Source of the DNA: Christensenellaceae bacterium
GTDB lineage: Bacteria > Bacillota > Clostridia > Christensenellales > Borkfalkiaceae
Direction of reading: 5' to 3'
DNA length: 5,012 nt
NCBI GenBank assembly: GCA_016295005.1
Contig: JAEDMA010000097.1
Span: forward strand, 1-5,012
Shown: positions 1 through 5,012 of the stretch, in pieces
How the letters are laid out: each line of letters opens with the position of its first letter
Position numbering within the stretch: the stretch's first letter is position 1
Notes under the pieces: generated by a model
The model's input: the letters and a program-made list of their open reading frames with translations, nothing else
The model's database searches: none
What the model was told of the DNA's origin: nothing
Made by a program: the position numbers and the translations under genes

Positions 1-520
1 ATAAAAGATCCTGAAGCCAAAGGCACGCTCTTTTTCCCACTGTGGTAAGCTGAGCAGGTTGCAAGTGAGTATAGCCCAACGTTGGTAAATCGCTATATTT
101 TAACGCAAAGGATTTAAGGTTATTGATGACGTTTAATAGTTTAACTCGGACGATTTCCAGGGCGTCGTCTATTACGATAATTTCGGCATTATCGAGAACA
201 TAGCAACTTGTTGCGCCGAGATGTATAATACCCGACGCCGTCTTTGCTTGCTCTCCGTACGCTTTGATATGAGCCATTACTTCGTGACGAATTTCTTTTT
301 CGATGGCTTTCGCTCTGTCGTAATTAACGTTATCCTGATATTTTTTCAGTTCGTCGATTTGTTCTTTTGTTATATTTAATCCGAGTTCGTGTTCTGCTTC
401 TGCAAGGACAACCCACAATTTTCTCCATAATCTATATTTTTTTTCGTCGGAAAAATTGTAAATCATTTCTTCGCGGGCGTAACGCGTTGAAAGCGGATTT
501 TCGTATAAATCGTATGCCAT
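1..520 (-). CDS. purB: Adenylosuccinate lyase, N-terminal 173 residues (cut by left window edge)
   Basis: This cytosolic enzyme acts twice in purine synthesis: it splits SAICAR to AICAR plus fumarate, and adenylosuccinate to AMP plus fumarate. The minus-strand frame is open from ATG at 520 to base 1 without a stop. Seen in the translation: an N-terminal ENPLSTRYA segment (residues 7-15), RHEVMAH (78-84), HLGATSCYVLDNAEI (100-114) and THLQPAQLTTVGKR (151-164). These match the ADSL-like branch shared by vertebrate enzymes and many Clostridia rather than the E. coli-type PurB. By family knowledge His152 in the TH(L/F)QPAQ motif is a catalytic histidine. The mobile signature loop and the C-terminal two thirds (the family is roughly 475 aa) lie outside the window. 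The start is supported by TGAGGTG at 524-530, about 5 nt upstream, and by a natural family N-terminus. It lies 74 bp downstream of the galactokinase, same strand, possibly co-transcribed. Confidence 0.94.
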   Translation of the reverse strand, partial: MAYDLYENPLSTRYAREEMIYNFSDEKKYRLWRKLWVVLAEAEHELGLNITKEQIDELKKYQDNVNYDRAKAIEKEIRHEVMAHIKAYGEQAKTASGIIHLGATSCYVLDNAEIIVIDDALEIVRVKLLNVINNLKSFALKYSDLPTLGYTHLQPAQLTTVGKRACLWLQDLL

Positions 521-594
521 ATACACCTCACATAATAATTATGTCTGACATAAAATCAGTAAAAAACATTAGTATATATTTAGTAAATATGCAA

Positions 595-1842
595 TTAAAG
601 AACAATCGTCCCCACAGAACGGACTTTCAGAGGAATAATATCTTTTTTATCGTAATAGCGGCTCATATTTTCAATAAAATATTCTAAGTTATCGTTCTTT
701 ACGATATTAAGAATAGTTCCGGCAAAACCACCCCCATGCACTCTGTTTGCTCCGTCTTTAATAAATTTTGAGGAAATCGCAAGACCTTTCGGAATGGGTT
801 GTTCTTCGCTGCCTGCAACGTAGCAGTTTTGTAATTTATTGAGCGAACTTATACCCGATTTATTTATACAGTCGATAAAAGTATTAAAATCGTTCTCCGT
901 AAGCGCTTTTTCAAGCATATCCACTCTATCGTTTTCCTCGTAAAAATGGAAAGCGCGAAGAACTGCTCTGTCTGAAAGGTTGTTCTGAACGGCAGGTAGT
1001 TTTGTAACAAATTCTTCTTCTGTAAAATCAATGAGCTTTTCTCCTCCCATCGCTTTTGCAACAGAAAACATTTCGGAAGGTATTGCCGCGTATTCCCCGG
1101 TAAGATTAGCATGACTCCCGCCCGTATTTACAAGAACAAGCGTGTAATCTTTTAAGTCGTTATGAATATCGGTAACGCCGATTACTCCTTTCTTTTTAAA
1201 ATCGAGCTTCTTTAATCCCCCGAAAGCAATCGCGGTCTGGTCGAGCAATCCGCAGGGTTTACCGAAATACTCGTTTTCGGAGAATTGAGAAACTATCGCT
1301 TTTTCGCTTTCGGTTATTTTGCCGTCGTTATACAAGAAATTAAGTACTTCCGCTATAAGCACTTCAAACGAAGCCGAACTAGATATTCCCGCTCCGCCCA
1401 GAACGTTGCTTGTTACGCAAGCGATAAATCCGCCGACCTTGTATCCTTTGTTTTTAAGTCCTACCACAACGCCGCGCACCAATGCCGCAGACGTGCCTTT
1501 CTCTTCACACTCGGCGCCGTTTATGTCGACTATTATATCGTCGTAACCTTCCGACTTAATTTTAATAACGTCTTTATCGTAAGGTAAAAACATACAAAGG
1601 GCGTCAAGACTTATTGCGCAGGAAACAACTTTTCCTCCGTTGTGGTCGGTATGGTTTCCGCAAACCTCTACTCTGCCGCTGGAAGAAGCAACGTATGCGT
1701 TTTCGACGTTAAAACTATTTTTGAATTTAATAAAAAGATCTTCGTATCTTTTTTTCTGAAATTCGGTGGTTTCTCCGTAAAGACAAGGAAATTTGTCGTA
1801 TAAAACGCTTACGTCGGAATATGGTTTTTTAAGTGAATTCAT
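595..1842 (-). CDS. galK: Galactokinase-family GHMP sugar kinase, complete (415 aa)
   Basis: Predicted cytosolic kinase that phosphorylates galactose at C1 with ATP, the entry step of the Leloir pathway. GHMP landmarks appear in order: the sugar-binding signature GRVEVCGNHTDHNGG (residues 56-70), the phosphate-binding loop GGAGISSSAS (149-158), LLDQ with the likely catalytic Asp201 (199-202), GGSHANLTGEY (241-251), which aligns with the tyrosine-bearing segment of galactokinases, and the C-terminal glycine motif RVHGGGFAGT (367-376). Length is normal for the family (about 390-430 aa). The canonical signature reads GRVNLIGEHTDYN, so the family's sugar-contacting Glu is Asn63 here, while Arg57, His64 and Asp66 are kept. 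This matches a divergent clostridial galactokinase clade, so another hexose or amino-sugar substrate cannot be excluded. No galE or galT lies next to it. The start has GGAGA at 1848-1852, 5 nt away, and its own promoter at 1873-1901. Confidence 0.85.
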   Translation of the reverse strand: MNSLKKPYSDVSVLYDKFPCLYGETTEFQKKRYEDLFIKFKNSFNVENAYVASSSGRVEVCGNHTDHNGGKVVSCAISLDALCMFLPYDKDVIKIKSEGYDDIIVDINGAECEEKGTSAALVRGVVVGLKNKGYKVGGFIACVTSNVLGGAGISSSASFEVLIAEVLNFLYNDGKITESEKAIVSQFSENEYFGKPCGLLDQTAIAFGGLKKLDFKKKGVIGVTDIHNDLKDYTLVLVNTGGSHANLTGEYAAIPSEMFSVAKAMGGEKLIDFTEEEFVTKLPAVQNNLSDRAVLRAFHFYEENDRVDMLEKALTENDFNTFIDCINKSGISSLNKLQNCYVAGSEEQPIPKGLAISSKFIKDGANRVHGGGFAGTILNIVKNDNLEYFIENMSRYYDKKDIIPLKVRSVGTIVL

Positions 1843-1872
1843 ATAAATCTCCGTAAAAATATTTCTTTTTTC

Positions 1873-1901
1873 AGTATAACACTATTTTATCTTTTTGTAA
1901 A
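1873..1901 (-). promoter_or_regulatory. Sigma-A promoter for galK (and possibly purB)
   Basis: On the minus strand, TTTACA (-35, bases 1901-1896) is separated by 17 bp from TATACT (-10, bases 1878-1873). TGT directly before the -10 supplies an extended -10 TGn. Each hexamer matches the consensus at 5 of 6 positions. The expected transcription start is near 1866, giving a short leader of about 24 nt that contains the GGAGA ribosome binding site. An AAAAAGATAAA repeat overlaps the spacer and first -35 base, and a second copy lies just upstream (1916-1926), so the region may also bind a regulator. Confidence 0.75.
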
Positions 1902-1929
1902 TCCAAAAAACTCAATTTATCTTTTTTTA
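1886..1929. repeat. Two direct copies of TTTATCTTTTTnTA, 30 bp apart, at the galK promoter
   Basis: TTTATCTTTTT occurs at 1886-1896 and again at 1916-1926, and the following bases extend the match to 13 of 14 positions (1886-1899 versus 1916-1929). The repeat unit is 30 bp, close to three helical turns. Copy one covers most of the galK promoter spacer and touches the -35; copy two lies about 15 bp upstream of the -35. On the galK strand they read as A-rich blocks (AAAAAGATAAA). They may be operator sites, an UP-element-like A-tract, or chance in AT-rich DNA. Confidence 0.5.
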
Positions 1930-1954
1930 TTGGTTTTAATGTGTTATATATTTC

Positions 1955-1983
1955 TTGACTAAAATCGATTAATATAATATAAT
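1955..1983 (+). promoter_or_regulatory. Sigma-A promoter for leuS
   Basis: TTGACT (-35, 1955-1960) and a perfect TATAAT (-10, 1978-1983) are separated by exactly 17 bp. A second TATAAT at 1973-1978 would leave only a 12-bp spacer and is not the likely -10. The spacer holds the 8-bp palindrome AATCGATT (1963-1970). Transcription should begin near 1990, giving a leader of about 46 nt before the leuS ATG. That is too short for a T-box. The promoter is divergent from the galK promoter, with about 53 bp between the two -35 elements. Confidence 0.82.
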
Positions 1984-1994
1984 TACTTAATAGC

Positions 1995-2014
1995 AAAACA
2001 CTATAAAACACTTA
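1995..2014 (+). repeat. Tandem AAAACACTwT/A repeat in the leuS leader
   Basis: AAAACACT occurs at 1995-2002 and 2005-2012, a head-to-tail pair with a 10-bp period lying just downstream of the predicted leuS transcription start. The core AACACTAT also occurs at 1878-1885, beside the -10 element of the divergent galK promoter. This could be a protein-binding repeat or simply low-complexity leader sequence; no function is claimed. Confidence 0.45.
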
Positions 2015-2020
2015 CTTTTC

Positions 2021-2025
2021 GGAGG
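2021..2025 (+). promoter_or_regulatory. leuS ribosome binding site (decides the start)
   Basis: GGAGG is separated by 10 nt from ATG at 2036 and by 16 nt from the second in-frame ATG at 2042. The spacing favours the first ATG, giving the protein start MNMKQIEQKW. Either start leaves the catalytic domain intact. Confidence 0.8.
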
Positions 2026-2035
2026 CAAACCTTTT

Positions 2036-4462
2036 ATGAACATGAAGCAAATCGAACAAAAATGGCAAAAATATTGGGAAAAAGAAAAAACCAACAGCTT
2101 TAATCCCAAAAAAACAGATAAAAAATATTATTGCCTTGAAATGTTTTCCTATCCTTCTGCAGCAAAACTTCATTTAGGACATTGGTATAATTACGGTCCT
2201 ACCGATAGTTTTGTCAGATATAAGAAAATGAAAGGTTTCGAAGTGTTCGAACCTATGGGGTTCGACGCATTCGGGTTGCCTGCCGAGAATTACGCGATTA
2301 AAACGGGTATTCACCCCAAAGATTCCACCGAAAAAAACATTGCCAACATGGAAGAAACCCTTAAAAAAATGGGAGCAATGTTTGACTGGAATTACGAGAT
2401 AAAAACCTGTAACGAAGATTACTATAAATGGACGCAATGGCTCTTCTTAAAGTTATACGAAAAAGGACTCGCTTACAGAAAAGAAGCCCCTGTTAACTGG
2501 TGTCCCGATTGTAAAACCGTCCTTGCAAACGAACAGGTTGTCAACGGTCAGTGCGAGCGTTGCGGCGCTTCTGTCGTAAAAAAGGATCTTACACAGTGGT
2601 TTTTTAAAATCACCGATTACGCCGAAGAACTTTTAGAGGGGCTTGACAAAGTCGATTGGCCGGAAAAGACCAAACTTATGCAAAAAAACTGGATAGGAAA
2701 ATCTACTGGTGGCGAAATAGAATTTACTGCTGAAAGCGGAGATAAATTCAAGGTGTTTACAACGAGAGCCGACACCCTGTTCGGGGTTTCATACGTTGTT
2801 TTGGCTCCGGAACATCCTTTGGTTAAAAAACTTACTTCCGAAACACAAAGAAAAGCAGTTGAAGATTATATATACGAAACTTCTAAAGTAAACGAAATAG
2901 AGAGACTTTCCACCACCAGAGAAAAAACCGGCGTATATATCGGACACGATGCCATCAACCCGATTAACGGTAAACACATTCCTATTTACGCATCGGATTA
3001 CGTTTTGTATTCCTACGGGACAGGCGCCGTTATGGGCGTTCCCGCGCATGATGAAAGAGATTACGAATTTGCCAAAAAGTATAATCTACCCGTAACGAGA
3101 GTTATAAACGCCGTCAATGGAGACGATGCCCTTCCCTATTGCGAAGACGGTATCGTTATGAATAGTTTCGGATTTGACGGTATGACCAGCGAACAAGCAA
3201 GAAAAGCCATCATAAATAAACTCGTTCAGGAAGGTAAAGGTTCCTATAAGACAAACTATCGCTTACGCGACTGGCTTATATCTCGTCAACGCTATTGGGG
3301 CGCTCCGATTCCCGTTATCCATTGTGATAAATGCGGCGTCGTTCCCGTTCCGTATAAAGACCTTCCCGTTAAACTTCCTTATGACGTCGAATTTAAGCCC
3401 GACGGGGAATCGCCGCTTGCTAAGCATCAGGGTTTTATGAATACTACATGCCCTGTTTGCGGCGGTCCGGCTCATAGAGATCCCGATACGCTTGACACGT
3501 TCGTTTGTTCGAGTTGGTATTATTTAAGATATCCCGACGCGCACGATTCCGAAAAACCTTTTGACCCTGAAATTATCAATAAAATGCTTCCCGTAGATAA
3601 ATATGTCGGCGGAGCAGAACACGCATGTATGCACTTGTTGTACGCTCGTTTTGTTACGAAAGCATTACACGATATGGGATATCTCGATTTTGACGAGCCT
3701 TTCAAATCCCTTGTTCACCAAGGAGTTATTCTGGGCCCCGACGGTAACAGAATGAGCAAATCGAAAGGTAACATAATAGCTCCGGATCCTTACGTGGAGC
3801 AATACGGCGCCGACGTTTTAAGATTATATCTTATGTTCGGATTTTCTTACACCGAAGGCGGACCATGGAGCGACGACGGCATAAAAGCCATTGTCAAATT
3901 CCTTGACAGAATTGAAAGGATTGCAACGAAAATTTCTACCGTTAAGGATACGGGATCCAAAGAAATCGGCAAAAACGAGAAAGATTTACTTTACGCTTTG
4001 AACTATGCGATAAAATCCGTAGATAAAGACATGGAGGCGTTCTCTTTCAATACTGCGGTCGCAAGACTTATGGAATTACTTAACTCCATTCAAAAATACG
4101 ACGGTCTGGAAACGAAAAACCCTTCTCTTTTCAAAAAATGCTTTGAAAAGTTCATATTACTGCTTGCTCCCTGTGCCCCGCATTTTTCGGAGGAAATCTG
4201 GTCTATTATCGGAAATCACCCGTCGGTTTTCCAACAGGAATATCCCGTTTGCGACGAGTCTGCGCTTGTAAAAGACGAAGTTGAAGTAGCGGTGCAAATC
4301 AACAGCAAAATGCGCGGCAAAATAATTATACCAAACAAGGCTTCGGAAGAAGAAATTAAAGAGTATATTTATAAGGACGAAAAATTAGCAAATGAACTTG
4401 CGGATAAAAGCGTCAAAAAAATTATTATTGTACCGAACAGACTGGTTAATATTATAATCTGA
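2036..4462 (+). CDS. leuS: Leucyl-tRNA synthetase, complete (808 aa)
   Basis: Class I aminoacyl-tRNA synthetase that charges tRNA-Leu with leucine using ATP in the cytosol. Visible in order: the HIGH motif as HLGH (residues 46-49); a zinc cluster of two CxxC pairs (Cys156/159 and Cys173/176); the CP1 editing domain with TTRADTLFG (242-250; Thr247 aligns with the editing-specificity Thr252 of E. coli) and GTGAVMGVPAHDERD (328-342) with its conserved aspartates; a second pair of CxxC motifs (430/433 and 472/475); DTFVCSSWYYLRY (487-499); and the KMSKS motif as RMSKS (572-576). The helical anticodon-binding domain follows, then a C-terminal domain ending in VPNRLVNIII. Length is ordinary for bacterial LeuRS (about 800-880 aa), and the editing residues suggest active proofreading. 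The stretch before HIGH reads MFSYPSAAK instead of the usual MFPYPSG. It has its own promoter and a GGAGG site; the stop is TGA. Confidence 0.98.
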   Translation: MNMKQIEQKWQKYWEKEKTNSFNPKKTDKKYYCLEMFSYPSAAKLHLGHWYNYGPTDSFVRYKKMKGFEVFEPMGFDAFGLPAENYAIKTGIHPKDSTEKNIANMEETLKKMGAMFDWNYEIKTCNEDYYKWTQWLFLKLYEKGLAYRKEAPVNWCPDCKTVLANEQVVNGQCERCGASVVKKDLTQWFFKITDYAEELLEGLDKVDWPEKTKLMQKNWIGKSTGGEIEFTAESGDKFKVFTTRADTLFGVSYVVLAPEHPLVKKLTSETQRKAVEDYIYETSKVNEIERLSTTREKTGVYIGHDAINPINGKHIPIYASDYVLYSYGTGAVMGVPAHDERDYEFAKKYNLPVTRVINAVNGDDALPYCEDGIVMNSFGFDGMTSEQARKAIINKLVQEGKGSYKTNYRLRDWLISRQRYWGAPIPVIHCDKCGVVPVPYKDLPVKLPYDVEFKPDGESPLAKHQGFMNTTCPVCGGPAHRDPDTLDTFVCSSWYYLRYPDAHDSEKPFDPEIINKMLPVDKYVGGAEHACMHLLYARFVTKALHDMGYLDFDEPFKSLVHQGVILGPDGNRMSKSKGNIIAPDPYVEQYGADVLRLYLMFGFSYTEGGPWSDDGIKAIVKFLDRIERIATKISTVKDTGSKEIGKNEKDLLYALNYAIKSVDKDMEAFSFNTAVARLMELLNSIQKYDGLETKNPSLFKKCFEKFILLLAPCAPHFSEEIWSIIGNHPSVFQQEYPVCDESALVKDEVEVAVQINSKMRGKIIIPNKASEEEIKEYIYKDEKLANELADKSVKKIIIVPNRLVNIII

Positions 4463-4504
4463 CTTTTTTGCCGCTTCCGTCTGACTTATAACAATAGAAC
4501 GATT

Positions 4505-4541
4505 CGACGTCGCGATTAAAGTAAAATTTGTCGCGATGTCG
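4505..4541 (+). other. GC-rich inverted repeat / RNA hairpin 1 downstream of leuS
   Basis: The arms CGACGTCGCGA (4505-4515) and TCGCGATGTCG (4531-4541) pair over 11 bp. One pair is G·U (4509 with 4537), so the RNA helix is uninterrupted. The loop is 15 nt (4516-4530). This is a GC-rich island in otherwise very AT-rich DNA, starting 43 nt after the leuS stop. It could end or protect the leuS transcript, but the bases that follow (TAAAATTTATT) are not a proper U-tract, so an intrinsic terminator is not clearly shown. A DNA-level palindrome bound by a protein is the alternative. Confidence 0.6.
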
Positions 4542-4549
4542 TAAAATTT

Positions 4550-4608
4550 ATTGAAACATAAAATTACAAAATTTTTTACAATGGTTCACAGTTTTGTAAT
4601 ATTTCAAT
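4550..4608 (+). other. Long AT-rich inverted repeat / RNA hairpin 2 upstream of the P-type ATPase
   Basis: Two nested arm pairs line up. ATTGAAA (4550-4556) pairs with TTTCAAT (4602-4608). ATTACAAAAT (4563-4572) pairs with GTTTTGTAAT (4591-4600), with one terminal G·U. They are separated by an uneven internal loop (six bases on the left, one on the right), and the apical loop is 18 nt (4573-4590). That makes 17 paired positions ending about 22 nt before the ATPase start codon. TTACAA at 4576-4581 is an alternative partner for TTGTAA at 4594-4599. No U-tract follows. It may be an operator palindrome, a 5' leader structure or part of transcript ending. Confidence 0.55.
4575..4602 (+). promoter_or_regulatory. 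Candidate promoter for the P-type ATPase gene (weak)
   Basis: TTTACA (4575-4580, 5 of 6 matches) is followed after 16 bp by TAATAT (4597-4602, 4 of 6). Transcription would begin near 4609, giving a leader of about 22 nt with the AGGTG ribosome binding site. The elements lie inside hairpin 2, so the right arm of that palindrome would overlap the -10. This is a modest match in AT-rich DNA; read-through from leuS is the main alternative. Confidence 0.3.
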
Positions 4609-4630
4609 CAAAACAAAAGGTGCGTTAATA

Positions 4631-5012
4631 ATGAAAAAAAAGACTACGAGCATATCTCTTGAAAATATTGAAAGATTTACTCCGGACAAAGACTATGGAT
4701 TAACTTCCGCGCAAGTTGCGGCAAGAACTGAACAGGGATTGACGAATAAAATCAAGAAAACCTATTCTAAAACATATTTCAGTATTTTCAAAGATAATAT
4801 CTGTACTTTTTTTAATTTGTTGGGATTTATTGTATTCCTCTTTTTGCTTACGGTGAAAAACCTTCCTGTTTCCAACTATTTCTTTACGATAATTTATCTT
4901 GCAAACATATTTATCGGCATAATACAGGAAATCCGCGCAAAAATAAGTATAGATCGTTTATCTTTATTATCGAGTAAAACGGTAAAGGTTGTAAGAGACG
5001 GTAATATTGAAG
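4631..5012 (+). CDS. P-type cation-transporting ATPase, N-terminal 127 residues (cut by right window edge)
   Basis: Membrane pump of the E1-E2 (P-type) ATPase superfamily, which moves cations using ATP through a phospho-aspartate intermediate. The frame is open from ATG at 4631 to the window end. Visible parts: a short cytosolic N-terminus with the GLTSAQVAARTEQGLTN pattern (residues 23-39) typical of cation ATPase N-terminal domains; a first hydrophobic segment (about 58-74); a second (about 83-98) running into IIQEIRAKISIDRLSLLSS (97-115); and the start of the actuator domain, VKVVRDGNIE. The QEIRAK...LDxLxLL stretch resembles the actinobacterial CtpE-like and related Firmicute pumps, for which calcium transport has been proposed. 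The substrate cannot be set from this fragment. The phosphorylation motif (DKTGT), ion-site helices and most of the protein lie outside. The AGGTG site at 4618-4622 is 8 nt from the ATG. No metal-binding CxxC is present at the N-terminus, arguing against a copper or zinc type. Confidence 0.86.
   Translation, partial: MKKKTTSISLENIERFTPDKDYGLTSAQVAARTEQGLTNKIKKTYSKTYFSIFKDNICTFFNLLGFIVFLFLLTVKNLPVSNYFFTIIYLANIFIGIIQEIRAKISIDRLSLLSSKTVKVVRDGNIE

Noticed and set aside
545..559. CTGA/TCAG inverted repeat as a terminator between galK and purB
   Set aside because: Only a 4-bp stem with a 7-nt loop and no T-tract on the 3' side in the direction of transcription.
367..687. Plus-strand open frame of 106 codons covering the purB start and galK end
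   Set aside because: It lies antisense to two well-supported genes, shows no protein-family pattern, and its translation is low-complexity; it is a shadow frame.
864..1587. Other open frames within galK, on both strands (864-1112 minus, 1285-1587 and 1319-1546 plus)
   Set aside because: All lie within the galactokinase, whose motifs run through the whole stretch; no ribosome site or recognisable domain supports them.
1963..1970. AATCGATT palindrome in the leuS promoter spacer as an operator
   Set aside because: Symmetry stops at 8 bp and no second copy was noticed; expected by chance.
1843..2035. T-box or other riboswitch ahead of leuS
   Set aside because: No T-box core sequence, specifier stem or terminator hairpin is visible, and the promoter leaves only about 46 nt of leader.
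2174..3705. Minus-strand open frames inside leuS
   Set aside because: They are antisense to a highly conserved synthetase and have no recognisable content.
4541..4577. Intrinsic terminator ending in the T6 run at 4572-4577
   Set aside because: The only stem before the T run is a bulged 4+3 bp AT-rich pairing, separated from the T run by CAAAA; too weak to call.
4634..4641. A8 run right after the ATPase start codon as a phase-variation switch
   Set aside because: The run is short, AAA-rich Lys codons near starts are common in AT-rich genomes, and the frame is intact.

Overview
The window comes from an AT-rich, low-GC genome using the standard genetic code. It looks like a Clostridia-type Firmicute (Bacillota). 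The support is the ADSL-like purB typical of Clostridia and related anaerobes, a divergent clostridial-style galactokinase with a GNHTDH motif, good AG-rich ribosome binding sites, and sigma-A promoters close to consensus. This placement is inferred from protein and promoter style, not from a database search.

Layout from left to right: (1) 1-520, minus strand: the first 173 codons of purB (adenylosuccinate lyase), running off the left edge. (2) 595-1842, minus strand: a complete galactokinase-family GHMP kinase, 74 bp upstream of purB in the same direction. (3) 1843-2035: a divergent control region with a minus-strand promoter for the kinase and a plus-strand promoter for leuS. Both have 17-bp spacers, and short direct repeats are embedded in and around them. 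(4) 2036-4462, plus strand: complete leuS (leucyl-tRNA synthetase, 808 aa) with both active-site motifs, the editing domain and the zinc cysteines. (5) 4463-4630: a non-coding gap with two clear inverted repeats that could fold into RNA hairpins, a weak promoter candidate, and no classical U-tract terminator. (6) 4631-5012, plus strand: the N-terminal 127 codons of a P-type cation-transporting ATPase resembling the CtpE-type branch, running off the right edge.

Functionally this is mostly housekeeping: purine synthesis, sugar phosphorylation, leucine charging and ion transport. There is no obvious shared pathway. purB and the kinase may share a transcript, since no terminator and only a weak promoter is visible between them. 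I found no CRISPR array, tRNA, rRNA, insertion sequence or phage gene. No previously undescribed gene system is evident. The least explained DNA is the paired-hairpin region at 4505-4608 and the repeats around the galK/leuS promoters.
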